From JARFQH01 sp963825595 (lineage in GTDB: Bacteria > Desulfobacterota > Desulfobacteria > Desulfobacterales > SG8-13), in contig CAWGUE010000013.1 in the NCBI GenBank assembly GCA_963825595.1, positions 248,001 to 312,000 of the forward strand: 64,000 nt of DNA, written 5' to 3'. The notes under the pieces are model-generated. The model had not been told where the DNA came from. It made no database searches and saw nothing but the letters and a program-made list of their open reading frames with translations. Shown here piece by piece: positions 53,184 through 62,144 of this stretch; position 1 is the stretch's first letter; every line of letters starts with the position of its first letter. Made by a program: the position numbers and the translations under genes.

Positions 53184-55673
53184 ATGAGTCAGGAGAACGA
53201 ACTTTATCACCATGATAAAACACCTAATCTGGATAAAGCGGCAGAGGAAAACGTCCTCAAAGATCCGGTCTGTGGCATGGACGTCGGCAAGGACAGCCCC
53301 CATCATACCGAACAGGGGGGAGAGCAAATCTATTTCTGCAGCGAAATTTGCCTGGAAAAATTTAAGGAAAATCCCTCGGTGATCCGGGCAAAACACAAAC
53401 ATCCTGCCATGGATGATCAACCGGAATTCCATGCTACCCGCAAAAATACTGATCTTTACACCTGTCCGATGCACCCGGAAGTGAAGCAGGCCGGGCCGGG
53501 CAGCTGCCCGAAATGCGGTATGGCCCTGGAGGCTGAAACCCTGGGGGCGCCTGTCGCCACGCAATGGACCTGTCCCATGCACCCGGAAATTTTGCAGGAC
53601 CGGCCCGGCAGTTGCCCGAAATGCGGCATGGCCCTGGAACCAAAGGGTGAGGCGGGTCAGCAGGAAGAAAACCCCGAACTGGCCGACATGCGCCGCCGAT
53701 TCTGGGTCAGCCTGGTCCTTACGCTGCCGGTTTTTATTTTGGCCATGAGCGACATGATTCCCGGCAACCCACTGGCAGGGATAGTCTCGCAAAATGTCCT
53801 TGTCTGGATCGAACTGTTGTTGGCCACACCGGTCGTGTTCTGGGGCGGCTGGCCATTTCTGGTGCGGGGCTGGCAGTCTGTCGTATCCTGGAATCTCAAT
53901 ATGTTCACCTTGATTGGACTGGGCGTGTCGGTTGCTTACATCTACAGCCTGATCGCGGCAATCTTCCCCGAAATATTCCCGGCCTCCTTCAGGGGAAAAG
54001 AGGGCACGGTGGCTGTCTATTTTGAAGCGGCGGCCGTCATCACCACCCTGATTTTGCTAGGGCAGGTGCTGGAATTGAAGGCCCGCAGCCAGACCAGTTC
54101 AGCCATCAAGGCGCTGCTGGGGCTTGCTCCTAAAACCGCCCGAATCATTCGAGATGACGGCGCTGAAGAGGATATTCCACTCGACCATGTGCAGCCCGGC
54201 AATAAGCTGCGGGTGCGACCGGGCGAGAAAGTGCCGGTCGATGGCGTCGTTGTGGAAGGCAAAAGTGCGATCGACGAGTCAATGGTCACCGGCGAGTCCA
54301 TACCGGTAGAGAAAAATCAGGGCGACAAATTGATCGGGGCAACGGTCAACGGCACGGGAACGCTGATCATGGAAGCCAAACGGGTCGGGGCCGAGACCCT
54401 GCTGGCGCAGATCGTCCACCTGGTGTCCGAAGCCCAGCGCAGCCGCGCCCCCATCCAGAAAGTGGCCGACGTGGTGGCCGGCTATTTTGTGCCGGCAGTT
54501 GTCGGTTCCGCCGTGATTACATTTATTGTGTGGAGTATTTTCGGTCCTGACCCGAAAATGGCGCACGCGTTGATCAATGCGGTGGCCGTACTCATTATTG
54601 CCTGCCCCTGCGCCCTTGGTCTGGCCACTCCCATGTCGATCATGGTGGCCACCGGCAAGGGCGCCTCCATGGGGATCCTGTTCAGAAATGCCGAGGCCAT
54701 CGAAGTCATGCGGAAAATCGACACCTTGGTCGTGGACAAAACCGGTACGCTTACCGAAGGCAAGCCCAAGGTCGTTGCCGTCAGCACCGTTGCCGGCGGC
54801 GATGAAACGGAGATGCTGCGTCTGGCTGCCAGTCTCGAGAAAGGCAGTGAACACCCCTTGGCGGCGGCCATCGTTAACGGCGCCGCAGAAAAAGGGCTCG
54901 ACCTGGTCGAAGCCGCCGATTTTGAATCGGTGACCGGCAAAGGTGTCAAAGGCAGCGTGGACGGACAACCGATCGTCTTCGGTAATATCAAACTTTTTGA
55001 GGAATTGAAGATCGATGTGCAGGAACTGGCCCCGAAAGCCGAAACCATGCGTAAGGATGGCCAGACCGTCATGTTTGTCGGGGTTGACGGGAAACTCGCA
55101 GGCCTGATCGGGGTGGCGGACCCGATCAAGGAAACCACCGCCGAGGCTATTAAACTGCTTCATCAGGACAATATCCGCATTGTCATGTTGACCGGCGACA
55201 GCAAGACCACGGCCCAGGCGGTGGCCGCCAAACTCGAGCTGGATGAGGTGGTGGCCGAAGTACTGCCGGGCCAGAAAGCCGAGGCCGTCAAGAAGTTCCA
55301 AGATGCCGGCCGGATTGTGGCCATGGCCGGAGACGGCATCAACGACGCACCGGCTTTGTCTCAGGCGCACGTCGGTATTGCCATGGGCACCGGTACCGAT
55401 ATCGCCATGGAAAGTGCGGGTGTTACCCTGGTCAAGGGCGACCTCAGGGGCATTGTCCGCGCCCGCCTGCTGAGCAGCGCCGCCATGCGCAACATCAAAC
55501 AGAACCTTTTTTTCGCCTTTGTGTATAACTCGGTGGGGGTGCCGATCGCAGCCGGCGTGCTGTACCCGGCTTTCGGCCTGCTGTTGAGCCCGATGATCGC
55601 GGCGGCGGCCATGAGCTTCAGTTCCGTTTCGGTTATCGGCAATGCGCTACGGTTGCGCAAAGTAAAGATTTGA
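53184..55673 (+). CDS. copA: Copper-translocating P-type ATPase with YHS and two HMBD domains
   Basis: An 829-residue P1B ATPase exporting Cu+ or Ag+. The N-terminus has a YHS domain (DPVCGMDVG, FCSEICLEKFKENP) at about 30-70 and two heavy-metal-binding repeats (YTCPMHPEV, CPKCGMALE and a second set) at 90-155, in place of HMA domains. Then come eight membrane helices with IACPCALGLATP near 475, the phosphorylated Asp in DKTGTLTEGKPKV near 515 and the GDGINDAPALSQ hinge near 705. The start at 53184 has AAAGGA 9 bases upstream. A c-type cytochrome gene follows. Confidence 0.95.
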   Translation: MSQENELYHHDKTPNLDKAAEENVLKDPVCGMDVGKDSPHHTEQGGEQIYFCSEICLEKFKENPSVIRAKHKHPAMDDQPEFHATRKNTDLYTCPMHPEVKQAGPGSCPKCGMALEAETLGAPVATQWTCPMHPEILQDRPGSCPKCGMALEPKGEAGQQEENPELADMRRRFWVSLVLTLPVFILAMSDMIPGNPLAGIVSQNVLVWIELLLATPVVFWGGWPFLVRGWQSVVSWNLNMFTLIGLGVSVAYIYSLIAAIFPEIFPASFRGKEGTVAVYFEAAAVITTLILLGQVLELKARSQTSSAIKALLGLAPKTARIIRDDGAEEDIPLDHVQPGNKLRVRPGEKVPVDGVVVEGKSAIDESMVTGESIPVEKNQGDKLIGATVNGTGTLIMEAKRVGAETLLAQIVHLVSEAQRSRAPIQKVADVVAGYFVPAVVGSAVITFIVWSIFGPDPKMAHALINAVAVLIIACPCALGLATPMSIMVATGKGASMGILFRNAEAIEVMRKIDTLVVDKTGTLTEGKPKVVAVSTVAGGDETEMLRLAASLEKGSEHPLAAAIVNGAAEKGLDLVEAADFESVTGKGVKGSVDGQPIVFGNIKLFEELKIDVQELAPKAETMRKDGQTVMFVGVDGKLAGLIGVADPIKETTAEAIKLLHQDNIRIVMLTGDSKTTAQAVAAKLELDEVVAEVLPGQKAEAVKKFQDAGRIVAMAGDGINDAPALSQAHVGIAMGTGTDIAMESAGVTLVKGDLRGIVRARLLSSAAMRNIKQNLFFAFVYNSVGVPIAAGVLYPAFGLLLSPMIAAAAMSFSSVSVIGNALRLRKVKI

Positions 55674-55757
55674 TGCGTTTTCCGGTGCTTCAACACTGGA
55701 TTCCGTGCAGATGAGTGGTGAGGCAAAAAACACAAGATCCAAAAAAAGGAGGGCACA

Positions 55758-56252
55758 ATGAAGAAGGTAATAGTGGCTGTAATTTTGGTTGTCGTTTTGG
55801 GCATCACCGTTAGTTTTTCACTCAAGGCAAATGCTCAAATGGGTCATGGAATGATGGGAAATAGCGGAACCGCATGGGGAACGGGGGTCTTTCACTCCAA
55901 TGGAGAACGCATCTATTTCACTGCTACCAGTGAACGCGGTACGGAAATTTCCTACACCGGTGGACCTGGATCGAGTGATTGGATGATGATGGGAGGGCGT
56001 CTGGCATGCGTTTCGTGTCACGGCCCCTATGGACGGGGCGGCAGACACAACATGGGTATGATGCAGGTGATGGATTCCAAGGATATCCGCTGGTCAGTCC
56101 TGCAGCCCGAATTTGATGCCGAGAAATTTCGGCTGGCGGTTGTGAAAGGCCAAGATCCCGATGGCACACAGTTGAAACCGGACATGCCCCGCTGGAATAT
56201 CGGTAACGACGATCTGGCGGATTTGATCGCTTTCCTCAAAACGCTGCAATAA
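55758..56252 (+). CDS. Periplasmic c-type cytochrome-like protein
   Basis: A 164-residue exported protein. Residues 1-26 are a Sec signal peptide (VIVAVILVVVLGITVSFSL, cleavage after NAQ or nearby). The haem site is C-V-S-C-H near residue 80, within LACVSCHGPYGRGG. The C-terminal helix DDLADLIAFLKTLQ is typical of class I cytochromes, with a candidate axial Met in the KPDMPRWNIG segment. The N-terminal mature part is Met-rich (QMGHGMMGNS) and might bind copper. AGGAGG precedes the ATG. It sits 85 bases after copA. Confidence 0.85.
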   Translation: MKKVIVAVILVVVLGITVSFSLKANAQMGHGMMGNSGTAWGTGVFHSNGERIYFTATSERGTEISYTGGPGSSDWMMMGGRLACVSCHGPYGRGGRHNMGMMQVMDSKDIRWSVLQPEFDAEKFRLAVVKGQDPDGTQLKPDMPRWNIGNDDLADLIAFLKTLQ

Positions 56253-56309
56253 CGCGTTCGACCCAAGCCATTGGGACCGTCTGATCTTAAGAATGACATC
56301 GGTTGAATC

Positions 56310-57059
56310 ATGGGCATTTACAGCCTAATTCTTTTATTTCTGGGTATTCTAATTATTGGGTTAGTCTATGCCAAAATAGGCAACAGTAGAATTTCTCATC
56401 ACATTCTATTCGCAGTAGTCCTTTTGTTGTTTCTGGTCACATTTTTTGCGGTCCATCATCATTTTGAAAAAACATGTGTCATATTAGTTGCTGGAAATTT
56501 GGATCATGTCATCAAGTTGATTCGTTCTTGGGGGATTGCCGCTCCTCTGATGAGTGTCCTGTTAATGATTACCCAAGCGATCGTAGCGCCAATTCCGGCT
56601 TTTTTAGTGACGGCGGCCAATGGTATGGTTTTCGGTAGCTTCTGGGGAGCACTTATCTCCTGGATTGGCGCCCTGATGGGAGCGTTGACATCCTTCTACA
56701 TTGCACGTCTTTTTGGAAACGTGGCGTTAACGAAAATAGTCCGCAATAAGAAAACCGCTGAATTCATAAGACGTGCTGGGAAGAAAAAAGGTTTTTATGT
56801 TATCCTTCTATCCCGACTGCTGCCTTTTATTTCCTTTGATATTGTTAGCTACCTGGCAGGATTGAGCGGCATCCGCCCCAGGGCTTTCATCTTAGGCACA
56901 GCTATAGGCATGCTCCCCGCTACGATTATCTACACATTTATCGGCCATGAAATGCCTATCATGGAGCAAAACTTCCCAATCCTTTTAACTTACACAACTG
57001 TTTTTATCTTTATTCTGGTTGTATTTTCTCTTGTTCAGGGCATCCAAAAGAAACAATGA
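56310..57059 (+). CDS. TVP38/TMEM64 (DedA-like) membrane protein
   Basis: A 249-residue inner-membrane protein with about six helices. The family core is ITQAIVAPIPAFLVTAANG near residue 90, then SWIGALMGALTSFYIARLFG, and VILLSRLLPFISFDIVSYLA near 170. The group is thought to act in lipid scrambling or membrane homeostasis; in bacteria the role is not defined. The first two helices are additional to the core. No good ribosome binding site is seen before the ATG. Confidence 0.88.
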   Translation: MGIYSLILLFLGILIIGLVYAKIGNSRISHHILFAVVLLLFLVTFFAVHHHFEKTCVILVAGNLDHVIKLIRSWGIAAPLMSVLLMITQAIVAPIPAFLVTAANGMVFGSFWGALISWIGALMGALTSFYIARLFGNVALTKIVRNKKTAEFIRRAGKKKGFYVILLSRLLPFISFDIVSYLAGLSGIRPRAFILGTAIGMLPATIIYTFIGHEMPIMEQNFPILLTYTTVFIFILVVFSLVQGIQKKQ

Positions 57060-57077
57060 TTACAAGGAGGCTCAAAA

Positions 57078-57467
57078 ATGATTAACTACGGATTTACCAA
57101 AGAAATTGACACTTCATTTGATGAAACAGTGGATAACGCTACCAACGAATTGAAAAAAGAAGGTTTTGGTATTCTGACACAAATTGATGTAACAGAAAAA
57201 TTCGCAGAAAAACTCGGGATCGACTTTAAAAAATACATCATATTGGGTGCATGCAACCCGGCAAGTGCCCACAAAGCTATTCTGGCTGAGGAAAATATTG
57301 GGTTGATGCTTCCCTGCAATGTTGTGATTTACGAGAGACAGGAAAAAACCGTCGTTTCAATGATCAAACCGACAGTGGCGATGAAAATGATTGGCAATGT
57401 TGAATTAGAGCAGATTGCCACAACAATTGAAAAGAAGCTAAAGAAGGTTTTTGATGCAATTATTTAA
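57078..57467 (+). CDS. DUF302 family protein
   Basis: A 129-residue soluble protein spanning one DUF302 domain. It shows the usual pattern FDETVDNATNELKKEGFGIL, the central ILGACNPASAHKAIL and the ending GLMLPCNVVIYERQ. The Cys residues at about 59 and 77 could bind metal or form a disulfide. DUF302 proteins are often beside copper and redox genes. AAGGAGG lies 8 bases before the ATG. The SHOCT gene follows 10 bases after the stop. Confidence 0.92.
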   Translation: MINYGFTKEIDTSFDETVDNATNELKKEGFGILTQIDVTEKFAEKLGIDFKKYIILGACNPASAHKAILAEENIGLMLPCNVVIYERQEKTVVSMIKPTVAMKMIGNVELEQIATTIEKKLKKVFDAII

Positions 57468-57477
57468 GGAGATTAAG

Positions 57478-57795
57478 ATGATGGTGCCAAAAAGAATATC
57501 CGCTATATTTAAAATCTTTCCATCACTATTCGTTTTTGCATGTGCACAAGGTCCAAACAGCCCTATGGGCAATGGGGGCCATATGATGGGATACGGCTAT
57601 GGAGGAGGATTTATGTGGTTAATCGTTCTGGTGTTGGTCGGCATTGGAATTTATTTCCTGCTTAAGGTTTATAAATCAAAAGGCTCCGATGGTTCGACCA
57701 TTGAAACACCTTCAGATATCTTGAAGCAGCGTTATGCAAAAGGTGAAATCGACAAAGAGGAATTTGACCGGAAAAAAAAGGACCTGGAATTATAA
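57478..57795 (+). CDS. SHOCT domain membrane protein
   Basis: A 105-residue protein. Residues 10-25 look like a signal or anchor segment with a Cys (SLFVFACAQG), which may be a lipobox variant. A Gly/Met-rich linker (NGGHMMGYGYGGG) and a membrane helix (FMWLIVLVLVGIGIYFLL) follow. The C-terminal SHOCT domain is DILKQRYAKGEIDKEEFDRK. The start at 57478 has GGAG 6 bases upstream. A duplicate of its last 47 codons lies at 59606-59764. Confidence 0.88.
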   Translation: MMVPKRISAIFKIFPSLFVFACAQGPNSPMGNGGHMMGYGYGGGFMWLIVLVLVGIGIYFLLKVYKSKGSDGSTIETPSDILKQRYAKGEIDKEEFDRKKKDLEL

Positions 57796-57850
57796 AGGAT
57801 TTAAACTTGAATTGTCGGGAATATTCATCACAAGAAGAAAGGGGAAATAT

Positions 57851-58252
57851 ATGAAAACAAAAATAGGGTTGTGGATAGATCATCGCAAGGCGGTGATTGT
57901 GGCAGTTTCGGGCAAGGGGGAGGAATCAAGCGTTATCGAATCAAAGGCAGAAAAACAGCCCGGACGGTTTGACGGGGTACGTTCGACTACCCCCTATGAA
58001 GCTCAGAAGGTTCAAGCGGATGGCAGACAGGATATAAAATTCGCCGACAAACTCAACATCTACTACGATGAGGTCATTTCGGTTCTTCGTGACGCCGAAT
58101 CCATTTTTCTTTTTGGTCCTGGAGAGGCAAAAGGTGAGTTGAAAAAACGTTTAGAAGATGACCATCTCGCTCACCTCATCCAAGCTGTGGAAACAGTTGA
58201 TAAGATGACAGACCGCCAGATTGCAGCGAAAGTCCGGGAGTATTTTAACTAA
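57851..58252 (+). CDS. Conserved protein, eRF1 domain-like, function unknown
   Basis: A 133-residue soluble protein. It starts KIGLWIDHRKAVIVAVSGKG and ends ETVDKMTDRQIAAKVREYF, with SIFLFGPGEAKGELKKRL in between. This is a conserved family in stress loci of deltaproteobacteria and others whose fold resembles the peptide-release-factor C domain; the function is not known. AAGGGG lies 6 bases before the ATG at 57851. The gene starts 55 bases after the SHOCT gene and is probably cotranscribed with it. Confidence 0.8.
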   Translation: MKTKIGLWIDHRKAVIVAVSGKGEESSVIESKAEKQPGRFDGVRSTTPYEAQKVQADGRQDIKFADKLNIYYDEVISVLRDAESIFLFGPGEAKGELKKRLEDDHLAHLIQAVETVDKMTDRQIAAKVREYFN

Positions 58253-58325
58253 GCCTGCCATCAGCTAAAAAAAAGCATTTTCGGAGCACTCTTCGACAGC
58301 CTGTAAAAAAAATTGATGAAAAGAC

Positions 58326-59609
58326 TTGAATGTGATTCAGCCCAAATCAAAGCTCGGCTTCAACGCGACTTGGTCGATGGCCGTTGGCGGTATGGTCGGC
58401 GGCGGTATCTTCTCGACACTCGGTGTGGTTGTCGGAATCGCTGGTGCATGGGCATGGCTCAGCTTCGCAGCCGCGGGGCTCATCGCGCTGGCCGCGGGAT
58501 ATAGCTACGTGAAACTCGCCATTCATTACGACGAAGGGGGCGGAGCGTTCACTTTTCTCCGGGAGATCAATGCAGATGGGTTCGCCGGCAGCCTCTCGTG
58601 GGTACTCATCGTTGGGTACGTGCTCACAAATGCGGTGTATGCTTTCACCTTCGGGCAGTACCTCGGACATGTCGTGGGTCTCGGGCCATGGTTTCCACGT
58701 CTTGCCGGCATTGCCATCGTGGCTTTGTTTATTGGGCTAAACCTGCGGGGAGTCGGTGAGGCCGGCGGCGTCGAAATTTTTCTCGTGTGGTTCAAGCTGG
58801 TCGTGCTTGTGGGTTTGGCAGGCTGGGGGCTTGCACAGTGGGATCCGCCGATGCTATCGCAGGGTGTGCCGGACGCTGGGATCGGCGCAGCGCTGTTTGG
58901 CGCGGCGTCCGTGTTCATGGCCTACGAGGGATTTCAACTGTTGACCTACGATTACAAGGACATCGAGACCCCGCAGAAGACATTGCCCCGCGCAGTGCTG
59001 TCAGCGGTCGTCATTGTGACCGTCGTCTACGTCGTCGTTGCCCTTGGAACGGCCATGCTGATCGGAGCGGACCAGGTCGTGCAGTACAAAGAGGTCGCGC
59101 TGGCCATTGCGGGGCGCCGAGCGCTCGGAACCGTTGGTCTCGTAATTGTCACGATTGCCGCGGCGTTTTCAACCGGCTCGGCCATCAACGCCACGCTCTT
59201 TGCCACAGCACGTCTCGCGAACAAGGTGGCCGAGGATGGGGAGTTACCGGCCGCAATGGATCATAAGAATGCGGCAGGCATACCAGATCGGGCGGTGATC
59301 GTACTAGGTGCGGCGGCAGCGGTTCTGGCAGCTGTGGGAACGCTCACCACCCTCGTTGAGGCCGCCAGCCTCACGTTCCTGTTCACGTTTGCCGTCGTGT
59401 GCGGACTCGCTTTTTATCAAGGTGCAGGCGCGCGGGTCATTACAGGATTTGGTGTGCTGGCCGGAGCAACTGCTACAGTTGCCCTTATTGTTCGTTTGAT
59501 CGCAACCGACCCGCTGGCGCTTGTTTTTCTCGGTCTACTTGTGCTCGTCGCCTTGTTCGGGCGTCCGGCACTGCTCCGCCACGTGAAAACGGAGAGCCGG
59601 CATAGATGA
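58326..59609 (+). CDS. APC family amino acid/polyamine permease
   Basis: A 427-residue inner-membrane transporter with about twelve helices. The first helix motif WSMAVGGMVGGGIFSTLGV is the APC signature, with the G-G-G-I-F substrate loop. A second landmark is FMAYEGFQLLTYDYKDIETP near residue 200. The substrate is unknown; relatives take amino acids, but the gene sits among K+ transporters. The start is a TTG at 58326, or a GTG at 58332; both lack a strong signal. Its TGA overlaps the ATG of the small SHOCT frame at 59606. Confidence 0.88.
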   Translation: MNVIQPKSKLGFNATWSMAVGGMVGGGIFSTLGVVVGIAGAWAWLSFAAAGLIALAAGYSYVKLAIHYDEGGGAFTFLREINADGFAGSLSWVLIVGYVLTNAVYAFTFGQYLGHVVGLGPWFPRLAGIAIVALFIGLNLRGVGEAGGVEIFLVWFKLVVLVGLAGWGLAQWDPPMLSQGVPDAGIGAALFGAASVFMAYEGFQLLTYDYKDIETPQKTLPRAVLSAVVIVTVVYVVVALGTAMLIGADQVVQYKEVALAIAGRRALGTVGLVIVTIAAAFSTGSAINATLFATARLANKVAEDGELPAAMDHKNAAGIPDRAVIVLGAAAAVLAAVGTLTTLVEAASLTFLFTFAVVCGLAFYQGAGARVITGFGVLAGATATVALIVRLIATDPLALVFLGLLVLVALFGRPALLRHVKTESRHR

Positions 59610-59764
59610 CCTGTGTTGGTGTTTATTTCCTGCTTCAGGTTTCAAAATCAAAAGGCTCCGATGTGCCGAACATTGAAACACTTTTAGATATGTTGAAGAA
59701 GCGCTATGCAAATGGTGAAATCGACACGGAGGAATTTGACCGGAAGAAAAAGGACCTGGAATGA
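59606..59764 (+). CDS. Small SHOCT tail protein, partial duplicate coupled to kup
   Basis: A 52-codon frame whose start overlaps the APC permease stop (ATGA) and whose stop overlaps the kup start (ATGA). From residue 5 on it duplicates the end of the SHOCT gene at 57478 (VYFLLQVSKSKGSD, then KKRYANGEIDTEEFDRKKKD). It has lost the anchor and linker but kept half of the membrane helix and the complete SHOCT domain. The two overlaps would couple translation of all three genes. It may be an accidental duplicate or a real small regulator of Kup. Confidence 0.65.
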   Translation: MTCVGVYFLLQVSKSKGSDVPNIETLLDMLKKRYANGEIDTEEFDRKKKDLE

Positions 59765-61698
59765 CCATCCCCCATGAAGAGGTTGAAAAAGCGACTCCGG
59801 AAAAGCCCAACAGTCAGGGCGCTCAACCCAAACAGAAAAGCCGACTGGCGCGGCTTTCACTTGCCGCCCTGGGGGTAGTTTTTGGGGATATCAGCACCAG
59901 CCCGATATACGCCATTCGGGAGTGTTTCCACGGTGAATACGGCATCGATGTAAGTCATGCCAACGTTTTGGGAATCCTTTCCCTGATGTTTTGGGCGCTG
60001 GTAATGATCGTGGGCCTGAAATACTTGACCTTCGTTTTTCGCGCCAACAACCATGGGGAAGGCGGTGAAATTGCTTTAATCGCCTTGATTCGCGGTAAAA
60101 ATGGGCCTTCCGAAAACCGGCGAAGGATAGGCGTCATCGCCCTGGGTCTTTTTGCGGCGTGCCTGCTGTATGGCGACGGCATGATCACCCCGGCGATTTC
60201 CGTTCTGAGCGCCGTAGAAGGGCTCGGCATTATCACCCCCCTATTCGACCGCTATGTGATCCCCGTCACCATTGCCATTCTCGTTGGCCTGTTTCTCATC
60301 CAGCGCCAGGGCACGGCGCGGTTGGGCGGTCTTTTCGGACCGGTAATTCTTGTGTGGCTCTGTTTTCTGGCTGTAACCGGGGCCGTGCAAGTGGCCCATA
60401 CGCCGCAAGTGCTGACGGCGGTTTTTCCGTGGCATGCGATCCGCTTCCTGGTTTTCAATAAACTACACGGGTTTGTGGTGTTGGGAGCCGTATTCCTGGT
60501 GGTCACCGGCACTGAAGCGTTATACGCAGACATGGGGCATTTCGGTCCCGGGCCCATCCGTCTGACCTGGTTTGCCATCGTATTTCCCGCCCTGGTGTTG
60601 AATTATTTCGGGCAGGGAGCCCTTCTTATGGTCAATCCGGAAGCGGCGGGTCATCCTTTTTACGCTATGGTACCCGCCTGGGCCATGATTCCGACGGTGT
60701 TGTTGGCCACCCTGGCCACCATCATTGCCTCCCAGGCGGTCATCAGCGGCGCTTTTTCCATGACCCGACAAGCGATCCAACTGGGATACCTACCGCGTTT
60801 GAACATCCGGCATACCGCCGCAACGCAAATCGGCCAGATATATGTGGGGCCGGTCAATTGGATGCTCATGGTCAGCACGATCTCCCTTGTGGTTGGCTTT
60901 CAATCCTCCAGCAAGCTTGCGGCTGCATACGGGTTAGCCGTAACCTCCACGATGATTATTAACACGGTATTGTTTTTTGTTGTGACGCGCAGACAGTGGC
61001 ATTGGCCGTTGATGTGGGCCGCACCGCTGGCAGGTCTCTTTTTGCTGGTGGACGTGCCATTTTTTGCGGCCAACATCAGCAAAATCTTTCATGGTGCCTG
61101 GTTCCCGCTGGTTATCGGAGCTGCATTTTTCACATTGATGCTCACCTGGGCCAAGGGACGTGGGATCCTGGCGGCCAAGCTGCACAAGGTCATGCCGCCG
61201 GTGCATCAATTTATCGTCGATCTGGCCAGCCACCCGCCAAACAAAATCGAAGGGGACGCGGTTTATTTAACGGGAAATAAAAATGTCGTGCCCGTGGCCC
61301 TGGCAAAGAACGTCAAGCACAACAAAGTCATTCACAGCCGGACCATATTGCTGAATTTTCAGGTGGAAGACATCCCTCGTGTTCCAAGTCTGAAAAAGAT
61401 CCAAACCGAAAAATTAGGCAGCGGATTTCATCGAATTGTGGCTCACTATGGGTTCATGGAAGATCCCAGTTTAGACTCATTGGTTTCATTGGCGCGCGAC
61501 CAGGGTTTGGGTCTGGATCCGGAAACAACGAGTTTTTACATCGGCCGTGAAAACCTGGTCATTGCTGAACCATCCGCCATGATGCGCTGGCGTACGAATC
61601 TTTTTATTTTTATGTCGCGCAATGCGGCCGATGCCACCTCGTTTTTTAATCTTCCAGCGGACCAAACGATTGAAGTCGGCGTCCGGCTGGAAATTTAA
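59761..61698 (+). CDS. kup: Low-affinity potassium transporter Kup
   Basis: A 645-residue KUP-family K+/H+ symporter. The start of the core, LAALGVVFGDISTSPIYAIRE, holds the conserved G-D-I-S-T-S-P cation site. GDGMITPAISVLSAVEGL follows near residue 138, and about twelve helices continue to residue 460, after which a cytosolic domain of 180 residues begins. The N-terminus has about 35 polar residues. The ATG overlaps the stop of the small SHOCT frame. Together with trkHA this gives the locus two K+ uptake systems. Confidence 0.95.
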   Translation: MTIPHEEVEKATPEKPNSQGAQPKQKSRLARLSLAALGVVFGDISTSPIYAIRECFHGEYGIDVSHANVLGILSLMFWALVMIVGLKYLTFVFRANNHGEGGEIALIALIRGKNGPSENRRRIGVIALGLFAACLLYGDGMITPAISVLSAVEGLGIITPLFDRYVIPVTIAILVGLFLIQRQGTARLGGLFGPVILVWLCFLAVTGAVQVAHTPQVLTAVFPWHAIRFLVFNKLHGFVVLGAVFLVVTGTEALYADMGHFGPGPIRLTWFAIVFPALVLNYFGQGALLMVNPEAAGHPFYAMVPAWAMIPTVLLATLATIIASQAVISGAFSMTRQAIQLGYLPRLNIRHTAATQIGQIYVGPVNWMLMVSTISLVVGFQSSSKLAAAYGLAVTSTMIINTVLFFVVTRRQWHWPLMWAAPLAGLFLLVDVPFFAANISKIFHGAWFPLVIGAAFFTLMLTWAKGRGILAAKLHKVMPPVHQFIVDLASHPPNKIEGDAVYLTGNKNVVPVALAKNVKHNKVIHSRTILLNFQVEDIPRVPSLKKIQTEKLGSGFHRIVAHYGFMEDPSLDSLVSLARDQGLGLDPETTSFYIGRENLVIAEPSAMMRWRTNLFIFMSRNAADATSFFNLPADQTIEVGVRLEI

Positions 61699-62144
61699 CA
61701 CGCCTCTTTATTGCCGGTTTTTTATTTTAAGGAGTAGTTCTTCTTTTTGTAATTTTTTCGGAGGGACCAGGCCATGACGTTAATGAACAATATTGTATAA
61801 ATGACATAATTTCAAATAGTTTGGTGAGTGGCAAGTTGTCTGCCGTTTGGGGGCAGGCTGATATGTACATTTTCGCGGTAGTAACCTGCGTTGAATCACC
61901 TATCCGCCACCGTCCAAAAATTGTTCGAAATTTTATACGTTATCAAGCCACACATTATAAGTTGCACAATAAAGTTAACTACGGTCTTTGAATTCGAAGG
62001 CCAACTTCAAGCGACAGGCAAAACGAAGGGACCTCATTAATTACGATCTTCTTGAATATGCCACGACACCTGTATCCTGAAAATTGCAGAACCCTCAGAG
62101 GCTATGATAACGATAAGTGGCTATCGCAAGGAATGTGATAAAAA
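61699..62144. other. Intergenic region, nothing firm
   Basis: About 445 AT-rich bases. A nine-codon frame at about 61774-61800 has GGAGGG upstream but no similarity. Probably decayed sequence with the promoter of the hemolysin III gene at its end. Confidence 0.45.

Noticed and set aside
54279..55370. Long minus-strand frame (363 codons) opposite copA
   Set aside because: It is antisense to conserved ATPase motifs, and His/Gly-rich composition reflects the complementary codons.
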